In this document: one piece after another, positions 8,665 to 17,058 of the stretch
Layout: the number at the start of each line of letters is the position of its first letter
Position numbering within the stretch: the stretch's first letter is position 1
DNA from: Pedobacter sp. Leaf216
GTDB lineage: Bacteria; Bacteroidota; Bacteroidia; Sphingobacteriales; Sphingobacteriaceae
Assembly: GCF_001421515.1 (NCBI RefSeq)
Contig: NZ_LMKM01000020.1
Location: 24,231-59,901 of the forward strand
Reading direction: 5' to 3'
DNA length: 35,671 nt
The notes under the pieces: generated by a model
Told to the model about the DNA's origin: nothing
The model's database searches: none
Seen by the model: only the letters and a program-made list of their open reading frames with translations
Position numbers and translations under genes: made by a program

Positions 8665-9754
8665 CAGGCTTCTTTTTAGTTTTCTTTCTCTTTTTTAACC
8701 AGATGATAAAACCTGTAATGGGTAAACTAGCTGCAATTAAAGCAGCCAAAAAGGAAAGTATTTTATTCGGCAATCCAAGGAGCCTGCCAGTGTGCAGATC
8801 ATAATTGGTAGCCTCTATCAAGTCGGCACCGTTAAAATCCTTATAGAGTTTGGCCCTAGTCATAGCACCCGTAGCTTCTTCGTAAAAAAAGGTATTTTGG
8901 TTTCGTGCCCATCGATAAGGATAAACCATTCTTAACCGCAATTCACCTTTACCACGCAGCGAAAAACTGGTAGAAACCGCATCTGGATACTTGGCTTTAG
9001 CATCAGTATAAATTTTATTGTACCGTACAGGTATCGGATCAATTTGTAGGGGTTTGGCAGCAACAATAGCCTTCCCCTGACTTAATTTACTGCCTGTAAA
9101 AAAACTTGCTGCATTTTTTACACCCTTAAAGGCAAAATATAAACCACTTAAAGCAGTTACCAATAGTATTACAGATGCATAAAAACCCAGCACATTATGC
9201 AAATCGTAATTGAGCCTTTTAAAAGAGGCTTTCCTTTTAATGGTTAAAGATTGTTTTAGCAAACGCATTTGCCCGGGGAACCAAAGTATGAGCCCCGTTA
9301 TCAGCATCAGCACAAAAATAACCACCGACCACTGCATAATAAATTGCCCGGTTTTACCCAATAATAGCGAAGTATGAATATGCTCAACAGTTTCCAGCCA
9401 ATCTTCACTTCCCTTTTTTACCAAAGCGGCATTGTAAGGATTAAAATAATAAACCTTACCCTTTTTACTCGTTAGCTCTACCGTAGCATTTGGCAAAGCA
9501 TCCTCAATCCTGATCAACCTTAGGGGATCTTTAGGCGAAAGTTTTTCGAAACTCCAAATAACTTTATCCAAGCCTATAAAAGGTTTCGGCTGAGCTTTTA
9601 CATATCGGAAATCTTTTTGGGTAGCTTCCCTGATTTCTTCTTCAAAGATGTAAAGCGCTCCCGTTATACTAATAATAACAACCACCAGGCCAGTAACGAG
9701 GCCAAGCCAAAGGTGAATGTTCCTGATGGCATTTTTAAATTTCTTGTTTTTCAT
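8639..9754 (-). CDS. PepSY-associated membrane protein, iron-uptake partner
   Basis: A 371-aa inner-membrane protein with four clear helices: about 12-40 (HLWLGLVTGLVVVIISITGA), 138-160, 187-209 and 333-352, and periplasmic PepSY-like segments between helices 1-2 and 3-4. The start matches the PepSY_TM family (KxxRxxHLWLGLxxGL...GALYxFExEI). The family is found next to ferric-siderophore receptors and several members act as reductases or accessory proteins in siderophore iron release. It starts 3 nt after the stop of the TonB receptor, so it is co-transcribed and probably translationally coupled. The C-terminus is very basic (KKRKKTKKKP), cytosolic by the positive-inside rule. Confidence 0.88.
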   Translation of the reverse strand: MKNKKFKNAIRNIHLWLGLVTGLVVVIISITGALYIFEEEIREATQKDFRYVKAQPKPFIGLDKVIWSFEKLSPKDPLRLIRIEDALPNATVELTSKKGKVYYFNPYNAALVKKGSEDWLETVEHIHTSLLLGKTGQFIMQWSVVIFVLMLITGLILWFPGQMRLLKQSLTIKRKASFKRLNYDLHNVLGFYASVILLVTALSGLYFAFKGVKNAASFFTGSKLSQGKAIVAAKPLQIDPIPVRYNKIYTDAKAKYPDAVSTSFSLRGKGELRLRMVYPYRWARNQNTFFYEEATGAMTRAKLYKDFNGADLIEATNYDLHTGRLLGLPNKILSFLAALIAASLPITGFIIWLKKRKKTKKKPVIVAQHKL

Positions 9755-9757
9755 TGC

Positions 9758-12109
9758 TTAAAAAGCATAGCCGGCAGAAAGGTTAAACCTCCGGCCATTT
9801 CCGCGTACATAATTTACATTGCTGCCATAAAATTGAGATATAGCAGGATAATAAACTTTATTTAATAAGTTTTCTACCCCTAAAGATAGTTTTAAAGGTT
9901 GCGTTACCTGGTAAACCGCAGCAACATTAAATAAGTTAAAGGCCTTTACCGGTCCTTCTCCAATTAAGTATTTACCCGCAGCATTGGTTTTAAAACGGTC
10001 GCGGTTGCCTACACGCATCCAGTTTACATCCACACTTAAGTTTTTAATGCCCGAATATTTAAGGTATACTGTGGTTTTAGATGGTGGGATCCTTGTGGTA
10101 TTCAGGTACACATCTTTATCGCCATCAAATTTGCCATCATTATCTACATCACCTTTACCCTCTACCTGGGCGTAATTACCACCAATGCTTAAATCGCGTA
10201 AAATTTGGTAATCTGCCTGAATTTCAAATCCATAAACACGTTCAGGTATCCGTTGAGAAATGTATGTTCCGTTAACTTCCAACAAGTTTGCACCCAATTT
10301 AGAAGTACTGTAATAGTATGCGGCACTAAAATTTAATTTGCCTATTGTACTGCTAAAACCAGCCTCGTAATTGTTTACAATAATCGGTTTGGTTTCCAAT
10401 TGAGATAAAGTATTACTTTTTGCAGCCCTTAAAACCCTGCCCAGCTCAAACACCGAAAACGACTGTGCATAACTGATAAAAGGGTTAAAAAACTTGAATT
10501 TAGAATAACGCGCACCAGCATTAAATACCAAAGCATTGTAGTTTAATTTACCACCTTGCACAGCAATGCTTCCTGCGCCATTTGCACCAGTTGCAAGCGT
10601 ATTAAAATCATCTACATCAATATTGATATTTTCTACCCTTAAACCACCTTTAATTGTTAAATCGTTTATTAAAGTTGCCGAAGCCTGTAAATAAGGTGCA
10701 AAGTTTATCATATTCATGTTGGGAACCCATAAACGGCCATCAGTTAAACTTTGAGCTGTTTTATCGTTCATTAAATCCAAACCGTAATTTAACTGCATTG
10801 GTACCTGTGGGGTAATGTTAAATGGTGTATTTAAGTTTACCCTTGCTCCCTTTTTAGTGGAGGTAATGGCCGATTGACCGCTTCCAAAAAATGATGCAGA
10901 ATTGGAATAAATGGTATAAAAATCCTGATAATATACATTGGCCGTTAAATCGGTTTTGCCAAAAATTTGCTGGTTGGTGTACTGTAAATTGGCATTGTGG
11001 TTAAACCTTGTACCTTCATCTTCGCCCAAACGCGTACCGTAAATACCAATGGCAGGCGATTGACCATAAACACCATCTTTGGTAACATATTTAGAATGCT
11101 GCCTCGAGCTAAAATAATTGTACATTACCTGTAAGCGTTGTTTTGGCGTAAAATTAAAGCCCAGCTTTACAAAACCATTGTATGATTTGGTTTCGCCTAA
11201 ACCATACTCAGGTGAAAGTACCAAACCATCTGCATCACGGAAAACGCCCGTTTTTTCGAACATACCACTTACCAGGTAATCAAATTTACCCTCCTTGCCA
11301 TATAATTGCTGAGAAAAACGGTACCCTATAGTGCTATCGCCTTTTAAGTTTCCGGTGATACCGGCCTGTGTATATCCACCAAATGATTTGCCGTTATCTG
11401 CTTTCTTGGTGATATAATTGATCAAACCACCTTCTGCACCATTGCCATAAATGGCAGTTGCGCCCTTAATTACTTCAACCCGCTCAATAACCGAAGGATC
11501 AATACTGCGGATATCTCTCCCTCCTGCCCTTAAAGGTGTAGATTGTGGAATACCATCAATCAATACCAAAACATTCCGGCCACGTAAAGTTTGACCAGAG
11601 TTACCTGTTTGGTTGGTAGAAAAACCCAAACCCGGTACGCTGTAAGAAAGTATATTGGCTAAATTAGGACTGATGGTAGATTGAGTGTTAAGTTCTTTTG
11701 CCGTAAGCACCGTTACTGATGATGGTGTTTGCGATAAAGATTCAGGTCGCCTGCTTGCAGAAACAATTACATCGTTCAGTTCTGAATGCTGCTCTTTTAA
11801 AATAAAAGTAACCTGGGCGGTATCATTTGCAACAACCATAACACGCTGCTCAAACTGATCGTATCCGGTTATCGAAACCCTAACCTCCTGATATCCGGCA
11901 GGCACAGCGGCTAATTTAAAAGCTCCTGCTTTGTTTGAAGTGGTTTTTAAATTCTGCTTTTTGATCTGTACGTTGGCAAAGGGAATGTTGTTTCCTAACG
12001 AATCAACCACCTTACCGCTAATTGCTCCCTGTTGTGTTTGTGCAAATAAGGTAATCGACAATAATGTGAAAAGCGATATAGATAAAAATCGGAGGTATAA
12101 GTGCTTCAT
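9758..12109 (-). CDS. TonB-dependent siderophore-type outer-membrane receptor
   Basis: From ATG 12109 the protein is 783 aa. It opens with a signal peptide (MKHLYLRFLSISLFTLLSIT, cleavage likely after LFAQ), then a carboxypeptidase-regulatory-like beta domain (about 28-110: AISGKVVDSLGNNIPFANVQ), the plug (about 115-240: SVTVLTAKEL, LRGRNVLVLIDGIPQSTPLR, IERVEVIKGATAIYGNGAEG) and a 22-strand barrel ending in phenylalanine. The pairing with a PepSY membrane protein and the FhuE/FoxA-like plug point to ferric siderophores; the ligand is not determinable. A longer frame to 12214 exists, but its extra 35 residues lie over promoter-like sequence and hide the signal peptide, so I reject it. Confidence 0.9.
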   Translation of the reverse strand: MKHLYLRFLSISLFTLLSITLFAQTQQGAISGKVVDSLGNNIPFANVQIKKQNLKTTSNKAGAFKLAAVPAGYQEVRVSITGYDQFEQRVMVVANDTAQVTFILKEQHSELNDVIVSASRRPESLSQTPSSVTVLTAKELNTQSTISPNLANILSYSVPGLGFSTNQTGNSGQTLRGRNVLVLIDGIPQSTPLRAGGRDIRSIDPSVIERVEVIKGATAIYGNGAEGGLINYITKKADNGKSFGGYTQAGITGNLKGDSTIGYRFSQQLYGKEGKFDYLVSGMFEKTGVFRDADGLVLSPEYGLGETKSYNGFVKLGFNFTPKQRLQVMYNYFSSRQHSKYVTKDGVYGQSPAIGIYGTRLGEDEGTRFNHNANLQYTNQQIFGKTDLTANVYYQDFYTIYSNSASFFGSGQSAITSTKKGARVNLNTPFNITPQVPMQLNYGLDLMNDKTAQSLTDGRLWVPNMNMINFAPYLQASATLINDLTIKGGLRVENINIDVDDFNTLATGANGAGSIAVQGGKLNYNALVFNAGARYSKFKFFNPFISYAQSFSVFELGRVLRAAKSNTLSQLETKPIIVNNYEAGFSSTIGKLNFSAAYYYSTSKLGANLLEVNGTYISQRIPERVYGFEIQADYQILRDLSIGGNYAQVEGKGDVDNDGKFDGDKDVYLNTTRIPPSKTTVYLKYSGIKNLSVDVNWMRVGNRDRFKTNAAGKYLIGEGPVKAFNLFNVAAVYQVTQPLKLSLGVENLLNKVYYPAISQFYGSNVNYVRGNGRRFNLSAGYAF

Positions 12110-12126
12110 GAAGTTGGAATTTTCGG

Positions 12127-12134
12127 CAAAGCTA
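12127..12134 (-). promoter_or_regulatory. Candidate -7 box for the receptor operon
   Basis: On the minus strand this reads TAGCTTTG, an exact match to the Bacteroidota TAnnTTTG box, 17 nt before the ATG at 12109. No good -33 TTG is found at the normal distance. A second exact box (TACTTTTG) lies at 12176-12183. I could not identify a Fur box. Confidence 0.4.
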
Positions 12135-12265
12135 ACATTATTTAGACTGGTTAAAAATAATAAGTTAAAAAAGATCAAAAGTAATTGCACAACATTTGAA
12201 AATAAATAAGGCATAAGATTTTATTTATTTGATATTTGTGCATCAACCATATTGATTTAAGAAGG

Positions 12266-13054
12266 ATGTTGAAAACAGAAATTAAGTATGCACTGGTAAC
12301 CGGAGCTAGTAAAGGCATTGGCAAAGCGATGGCCATTGCCCTGGCCAAAAGAAAAAGAAATTTGTTGCTTATTGCCCGTTCAGCTGATGAATTAAATGCG
12401 CTCAAAACAGACATTATTGCGCAATATGGCGTTCAGGTAGATATTTTACCAACAGACCTTAGTCTACCAGATTCACCACAGCTCGTATCAAACTGGGTAA
12501 CGGAAAAAGGATATGCTGTTGATATTTTGATTAACAATGCCGGTTATGGTTTGTGGGGCAAATTCGGCGAGCTTAGTTTGGCCAGCCAGCTAGAAATGTG
12601 TCAGTTAAATATGAATACCGTTACCTCAATGTCTCATTTATTTCTTCCTGCACTTACACAACACCATGAAGCTTATATCCTTAATATTTCAAGCACTGCA
12701 GCTTATCAGGCGGTGCCAACATTAGCCATTTATTCGGCAACTAAAGCATATGTTTTATCCTTTACAAGGGCATTAAGATTTGAACTTAAAGATGGACCTG
12801 TTTCGGTTAGTTGTTTGAGTCCTGGCCCTGTTGATACTGGTTTTGCACACCGCGCAGGCTTGGATGCTTTTAGTAAAATGGCCGAGAAATTTAACATGAA
12901 ACCGGATGATGTAGCCGAAATTGCCTTAAATGGTATGTTCGCTAAAAAATCAGAAATTATTCCAGGTTTCACCAATATCGTTAGTGTGTATGCCAACAGG
13001 ATTTTACCAAAAGGGTTTATAGAAAAAATGGCCGCAGGAATATATAAGACATAA
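12266..13054 (+). CDS. Short-chain dehydrogenase/reductase (SDR)
   Basis: A 262-aa classical SDR. The NAD(P)-binding motif is TGASKGIGKA (12-21), followed by NNAG (90-93), Asn117, Ser142/143 and the catalytic YSATK (Tyr156, Lys160). PGPVDTGF then closes over the cofactor. An arginine after beta-2 (IARS, Arg38) suggests NADPH preference. The C-terminus, from about 225, is hydrophobic. The substrate is unknown; close-looking relatives are often annotated as DltE/YqjQ-type oxidoreductases. ATG 12266 follows a purine-rich AAGAAGG; a TTG 30 nt upstream is possible but would place the dinucleotide motif unusually far in. It stands alone, divergent from the receptor. Confidence 0.88.
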   Translation: MLKTEIKYALVTGASKGIGKAMAIALAKRKRNLLLIARSADELNALKTDIIAQYGVQVDILPTDLSLPDSPQLVSNWVTEKGYAVDILINNAGYGLWGKFGELSLASQLEMCQLNMNTVTSMSHLFLPALTQHHEAYILNISSTAAYQAVPTLAIYSATKAYVLSFTRALRFELKDGPVSVSCLSPGPVDTGFAHRAGLDAFSKMAEKFNMKPDDVAEIALNGMFAKKSEIIPGFTNIVSVYANRILPKGFIEKMAAGIYKT

Positions 13055-13278
13055 AACACTACTAGTTGGATGTAAAGAGTTGCAAGTTTGGCTTGTGTGG
13101 GTACATAAGTCAAGTCGAGATTTCGTGCTGCAAGATGTTACCTTCATGACAAATAGTCTAAGTTTAAAGGTATCCATAAAATCAATTATTCGATTATCAT
13201 CGTGCCCTAAAGCAACTATCGTTTGGCCATCACTTCAATCAAGAAGAAATTATTTTTAAAATATTTTAAATAAAATTC

Positions 13279-13307
13279 TTTGGAATATTAAAATTATGTT
13301 ACGTTTG
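13279..13307 (+). promoter_or_regulatory. Bacteroidota sigma-ABfr promoter of the Cys-leader/PhyH operon
   Basis: TTTG at 13279-13282 and TACGTTTG at 13300-13307 are exact -33 and -7 elements with a 17-nt spacer. Transcription should start around 13312-13316, about 20 nt before the leader peptide. It is the best promoter in the window. Confidence 0.7.
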
Positions 13308-13334
13308 TATTAAATACTACTAATTCTATAGACT

Positions 13335-13415
13335 ATGTCGGATAAAACAACCCTGTTTTATTTTCCTTCAGTACCGAACCACTTGCGAATGCGAATGTGC
13401 TGTTGCTGCGCATAA
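13335..13415 (+). CDS. 26-aa leader peptide ending in Cys-Cys-Cys-Cys-Ala
   Basis: ATG 13335 opens a frame ending NHLRMRMCCCCA and a TAA at 13413-13415. Four consecutive Cys codons (TGC TGT TGC TGC) just before the stop are wildly improbable by chance, and the frame starts about 20 nt after a perfect promoter and ends 47 nt before the PhyH start codon. This is the architecture of polycysteine leader peptides that sense charged tRNA-Cys, experimentally known in mycobacteria. The last codons also sit inside a weak stem, ATGCG (13389-13393) with CGCAT (13409-13413), followed by the U-rich stretch AATTCTATTTT. A ribosome stalled at the Cys codons would block that stem. Function is inferred; I know of no described Bacteroidota example with certainty. 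Confidence 0.65.
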   Translation: MSDKTTLFYFPSVPNHLRMRMCCCCA

Positions 13416-13462
13416 TTCTATTTTCTATCTATTATTTCCTTTAATCTTTTAACTTTTTACAC

Positions 13463-14269
13463 ATGGCCACATCGTATCCAACCTTCACCTTATCTGAACA
13501 ATTAACAGCAGAGCAGCTCGATTTTTTTAACACACATGGGTTTATCCATTTCAAAAATTTCATTAAACCAGAAACTGTATCATCCATTATTGATGCCTCT
13601 AAACAGGTAGAGCAAAAATGGATTGAACAAGATATTAAAAAAATAAATGGCGTACCGATTAAGTATGGAAAAGATCTTGATGGCTCAGCAATTGTACAAC
13701 GTTTCGCTTTTATTAATCAACAACATCAAACTTTAAGCGGATTGCTGTTAGACCCACGCTTTAATGCCTTATTGCAATTGGCTGGTGATGGTGCACGCCT
13801 GGGTACCGAAGAAAAAGACGGTATGGTTTTTAACCATTACATTAACGGACCAGATAGCAAATTCAGTAAAATGGGCTGGCATACAGATGGTTTAAGGGAT
13901 ATTTTTTATGGCGCAAAACTGAACCCAATGTTGAATGTTGGAATCCACCTGAGTACTTTAAAGCCAGAAAATGGCGGATTGAAGATTATTCCGGGCACAC
14001 ACAAACAAAGTATTTACCAGATGCTTTTCCGCAAAAAATATTTCCTGGATAATAAACCAGATGCTGAAGAAGTATCGATTTTACCAGAAGCAGGTGATTT
14101 AACCATTCATGATGGAAGGTTATGGCACAGGGTTGCAGAATCTGCAATACGTGGTGAAGAAAGTAGAAGACGTGTAATTTATGTACCGATCATTGCTGGT
14201 AAATATGCCCCAAAAAATGAGAATAGTCCAACAGTATTTTATCAGCGCTTCGCCGGAATTGTAAAATAA
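13463..14269 (+). CDS. Phytanoyl-CoA dioxygenase (PhyH) family Fe(II)/2-oxoglutarate oxygenase
   Basis: A 268-aa oxygenase. The iron triad is visible: His140 and Asp142 in GWHTDG and His222 in RLWHRV; Arg235-237 (SRRRV) supply the 2-oxoglutarate salt bridge. The start (EQLDFFNTHGFIHFKNFI) is the usual PhyH opening. The family hydroxylates acyl chains and other small molecules next to a carbonyl. The genes that follow (CDP-alcohol phosphatidyltransferase and GtrA) suggest a membrane-lipid or lipid-linked sugar substrate, for instance 2-hydroxylation of a sphingo- or sulfonolipid acyl chain; this is inference. Its expression is probably set by the polycysteine leader upstream; the 47-nt spacer between them is almost purely pyrimidine plus A. 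Confidence 0.88.
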   Translation: MATSYPTFTLSEQLTAEQLDFFNTHGFIHFKNFIKPETVSSIIDASKQVEQKWIEQDIKKINGVPIKYGKDLDGSAIVQRFAFINQQHQTLSGLLLDPRFNALLQLAGDGARLGTEEKDGMVFNHYINGPDSKFSKMGWHTDGLRDIFYGAKLNPMLNVGIHLSTLKPENGGLKIIPGTHKQSIYQMLFRKKYFLDNKPDAEEVSILPEAGDLTIHDGRLWHRVAESAIRGEESRRRVIYVPIIAGKYAPKNENSPTVFYQRFAGIVK

Positions 14270-14273
14270 TTTT

Positions 14274-14426
14274 ATGTTATTTGCCCTATTGTTTACTTAC
14301 CTGGTCAGATCGGGGAAGCTAAAGCGAATAACTGATTATTCTAAAGGAATTCCTAAGAAGATCAGTTTAAAATTTTACCGACCGGAAACAGCCATCCTCT
14401 TTGGTGTATTTTTGGTTGGCACTTAA
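14274..14426 (+). CDS. Possible 50-aa membrane-associated peptide, unknown
   Basis: A frame from ATG 14274, 4 nt after the PhyH stop, to TAA 14424-14426, 1 nt before the likely start of the next gene. It has a hydrophobic start (MLFALLFTYLV), a very basic middle (about residues 12-34, RSGKLKRITDYSKGIPKK within it) and a second hydrophobic stretch (TAILFGVFLVG). The snug fit between two operon genes is the main argument for it. No family recognised; it may be a chance frame. Confidence 0.35.
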   Translation: MLFALLFTYLVRSGKLKRITDYSKGIPKKISLKFYRPETAILFGVFLVGT

Positions 14427-14427
14427 A

Positions 14428-15120
14428 TTGGAGGCTATTATTAAACTAAAAAAAGACCATCTAGATGGCAAAAGGGTATTTGCAGACCGCGAAAGAACGA
14501 ATGTTTTACGCAAAGGTGAACAAGCACTGATTTTATTTTTGCTTCAAAGGGTTCCTGCGTGGATTACGCCAAATATAATGACCGGAATTGGCATATTTGG
14601 CTCACTGATTGTGTTTTTAAGCTTTATTTTGGCAAGTTTTTATGCAAAAAGCTGTTTATTAATCGGAATTTTAGGCTTTGTGATTAATTGGCTTGGCGAT
14701 TCGCTTGATGGCCGATTGGCTTATTTTCGTAAAATTCCTAGAAAATGGTATGGCTTTGCCCTCGATATTGTGATGGATTGGCTGAGCATTATCTTGATTG
14801 GTTTAGGCTACTATTATTATGCCGATGGCGGCACACAGATTTTTGCGTTTCTCTTTGTGGTATTATACGGCTGGTCGATGATTATTTCTCAACTTCGTTA
14901 TAAAATTACAGGCTTTTATCAAATCGATGCAGGTGCTTTAGGTCCGACGGAATTGCGGGTAATTATTTCACTTGTCTTAATTGCCGAAACCTTGTTTACA
15001 GGTTCCATTACTTATTTTGCAATTGCTATGGTAGCACTTTTACTGGTTATCAATATTAGCGATACGTTTAAGCTTTTAAAAGCTGGCGATGCTAAAGATA
15101 AAGAGGAGAAAATATCATGA
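14428..15120 (+). CDS. CDP-alcohol phosphatidyltransferase
   Basis: About 230 aa with six predicted membrane helices. The signature D-x2-DG-x2-A-x-(9)-G-x3-D-x3-D is present at residues 91-117 (GDSLDGRLAYF, then GFALDIVMD): metal ligands Asp91, Asp94, Asp113 and Asp117 are all there. The usual Arg of the AR pair is Tyr99. The enzyme swaps CMP of a CDP-alcohol for an alcohol such as inositol, glycerol phosphate or serine; the substrate is open. The start is uncertain: there is no ATG before the first helix, so a TTG at 14428 (then EAIIKLKKDHLDGKR) or at 14401 is used. The gene shares an ATGA overlap with the GtrA gene. Confidence 0.85.
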   Translation: MEAIIKLKKDHLDGKRVFADRERTNVLRKGEQALILFLLQRVPAWITPNIMTGIGIFGSLIVFLSFILASFYAKSCLLIGILGFVINWLGDSLDGRLAYFRKIPRKWYGFALDIVMDWLSIILIGLGYYYYADGGTQIFAFLFVVLYGWSMIISQLRYKITGFYQIDAGALGPTELRVIISLVLIAETLFTGSITYFAIAMVALLLVINISDTFKLLKAGDAKDKEEKIS

Positions 15121-15584
15121 CCTGGGCTTCAGTTAAACTTTTCCTCAAGGCACAAGTATCGGCTTTTTCTGGTGGTGTAACCGATTATGGCTTAATGATT
15201 TTGCTCACAGAATGGTTGCACATTCATTTTACTATTTCCATTTTAATTTCAGGAACGATGGGAGGCATTGTTAATTTCTGCATCAACCGTTTCTGGGCAT
15301 TTAAAAGCAATGAGGGCTATTGCAGTTCTACAAGCGGACAGTTGATTCGATTTTTTACCGTGGTTTTAGGAAGTATCTCATTAAAATCCGGTGGAACTTA
15401 CCTGCTCCAGCAAACTTTAAATGTGGATTATAAAATCGGCAGACTTTTAATTGATAGCGTGGTTTCTTATGGATTTAATTATCCGTTAATGAAATATTGG
15501 GTATTCAAGATCAATAAATTCAGCGATTATGAGGCTGACGAAGAAGATTATTATGAGCAGCTTGGCGAAAAACAAAGGGCTTAA
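15117..15584 (+). CDS. GtrA-family membrane protein
   Basis: A 155-aa protein with four membrane helices in two pairs (about 12-32, 38-56, 77-95, 107-125), as in GtrA flippase-like proteins. Family cues are the first-helix GGVTDYGLMILLTEW, the GGIVNFCINRFWAFK turn and the closing NYPLMKYWVFK. GtrA proteins are thought to move or help assemble lipid-linked sugars (undecaprenyl-phosphate glucose in O-antigen and teichoic-acid glycosylation). It starts inside the stop of the previous gene (ATGA), after a purine-rich GAGGAGAA, so it is translationally coupled. No glycosyltransferase partner is in the window. Confidence 0.87.
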   Translation: MTWASVKLFLKAQVSAFSGGVTDYGLMILLTEWLHIHFTISILISGTMGGIVNFCINRFWAFKSNEGYCSSTSGQLIRFFTVVLGSISLKSGGTYLLQQTLNVDYKIGRLLIDSVVSYGFNYPLMKYWVFKINKFSDYEADEEDYYEQLGEKQRA

Positions 15585-15866
15585 TATATGCTTCTACCCT
15601 CTTCAGTACACATAATTTAGCCCCATCAAACGTTTGCGCTTTTTTCAAACCATTAGCTTATGTTAAATACGTAGCAAATGATTGTTATCGAAATGACGTA
15701 ATTATTGAGCAGATTTTTCGCTTGATGAATGAATCTTAAAAGCAAGAATATTGAGTATAAGAACTTGATTTTGATGCAAAAAATCGAAATAATTAGCTAA
15801 AAAAGGCAAAAGGATGTCCAGCTCAAACGATGAAGCATAAAAAACTGAACACCTTAAATTACCTTA
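15585..15866. other. Convergent intergenic spacer
   Basis: 282 bp between the ends of the GtrA gene and the kinase-like gene. AT-rich, no ORF worth reporting and no strong terminator hairpin seen on either strand. Confidence 0.4.
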
Positions 15867-16958
15867 TTAATTTAATATTGTTTTAGAATCGCTAAGTCTA
15901 TCTTCGTTAATCTTTTTAATGATTTCTTCAAATTCCGGTTCTTTAGCAATGTATTTATTCAATAAATCGATCTGGTTTAAACCCCTTACCAGGTTGTGTT
16001 CAGGATATGTGGTTTTGTAGTAAATATCACCATTCAAAAAATCGGCAATAAACCGTACAGCTTGCATATAAATCATAAAATTACCAGCATAAATGAAGAA
16101 CTGTTTCTCGGCAAAACCCAAAACCTGGTCCATTTCTTCCATATAACCTTTATGGATGGCTGCAAATACATCTGTTCTGATGGCTATTTTGTTAAAATCC
16201 CTTTCCTCCTCATTCGCTTCTGATAAATAAGTACGCATCATATCACCTACATCGCTAATAAAATAGCCAGGCATTACCGTATCCAAATCAATTACGCACA
16301 AACCCAAACCTGTTTTTACCTGTAAAAGTACATTGCTAATTTTGGTATCGTGGTGTATTACACGCAGGTTCAATGCGCCACTATCAACCATGTGCACATA
16401 TTGTTCCTCAATGTGGTAATGTTTGATAATTTCTTCGATGGCAAATTTTGCTTTACTAATCCTTTCATTACTAGCCTGCTCCAAAGCCTTTTTAAATTGC
16501 TCAACCCGCAGCGGCAGGTTATGAAAATCTTCGATGGTGGCTTTTAACTTTTTCACATTAAAAGCACAAAGCATCCTTGTAAATTTACCAAACTGCTTTG
16601 CAGCGTGGTAAGCCTGCTCAGGATGGTGCACGAAATCAATGGAGCAAGAGTTTTCAACAAAAGGGAAAATCCTGTAAAAGTGATCATCAATCACAATAAA
16701 ATCACCGCCATTTGTTGCTTCGATTGGTGCAACAAATAAATATTTTGGTGCGGTTTGATCAAGATATTTTTTGATGGTTTCTATATTATGTGCAATGTGC
16801 TGAGGTTCACGAAAAACCTCCGTATTAACCTCTTGCAAAATGTAGGCCTGCTGTTCGTTGTAAACTTTCCAGGTATGGTTAATTAAACCCGAGCCGAAAG
16901 GTTCAATTTTAAATTGTTCTGCGTTAAGTCCATAAGCACCTAATACTGCTTGAAACAT
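15867..16958 (-). CDS. APH-fold phosphotransferase, N-acetylhexosamine 1-kinase-like
   Basis: A 363-aa member of the aminoglycoside phosphotransferase/choline kinase fold. GSGLINHTWKV (22-32) is the nucleotide loop, YILQEVNTEVF (39-49) resembles the NahK/LnpB start, VIHHDTKISNVLL carries catalytic Asp204 and Asn209, and VIDLDT carries metal ligand Asp224. NahK converts GlcNAc or GalNAc to the 1-phosphate. Its neighbour upstream on the same strand is a GH109 alpha-N-acetylgalactosaminidase, so phosphorylation of released GalNAc in the cytosol is the natural reading. A strong terminator lies in the 100-bp gap between them, so this gene may get only read-through transcription or a promoter of its own. 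Other small-molecule kinases of this fold remain possible. Confidence 0.8.
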   Translation of the reverse strand: MFQAVLGAYGLNAEQFKIEPFGSGLINHTWKVYNEQQAYILQEVNTEVFREPQHIAHNIETIKKYLDQTAPKYLFVAPIEATNGGDFIVIDDHFYRIFPFVENSCSIDFVHHPEQAYHAAKQFGKFTRMLCAFNVKKLKATIEDFHNLPLRVEQFKKALEQASNERISKAKFAIEEIIKHYHIEEQYVHMVDSGALNLRVIHHDTKISNVLLQVKTGLGLCVIDLDTVMPGYFISDVGDMMRTYLSEANEEERDFNKIAIRTDVFAAIHKGYMEEMDQVLGFAEKQFFIYAGNFMIYMQAVRFIADFLNGDIYYKTTYPEHNLVRGLNQIDLLNKYIAKEPEFEEIIKKINEDRLSDSKTILN

Positions 16959-17015
16959 AAGATGGTGATATATTTATATAAAAATAGTTCCAGGTAACTG
17001 GATAAAGTTTCTTGT

Positions 17016-17050
17016 TAAAAAGTGCGGGCAAGCCCTGAAGCATTGCCCGC
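17016..17050 (-). terminator. Intrinsic terminator after the GH109 gene
   Basis: A perfect 8-bp stem GCGGGCAA (17024-17031) / TTGCCCGC (17043-17050) with an 11-nt loop, followed on the minus strand by ACTTTTTAAC. It begins 8 bp after the GH109 stop codon and separates it from the kinase gene. Confidence 0.8.
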
Positions 17051-17058
17051 AAACGAGA

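Noticed and set aside
13147..13260. 37-aa plus-strand frame upstream of the Cys leader
   Set aside because: Ser/Lys/Ile-rich random composition, upstream of the promoter, no start context.
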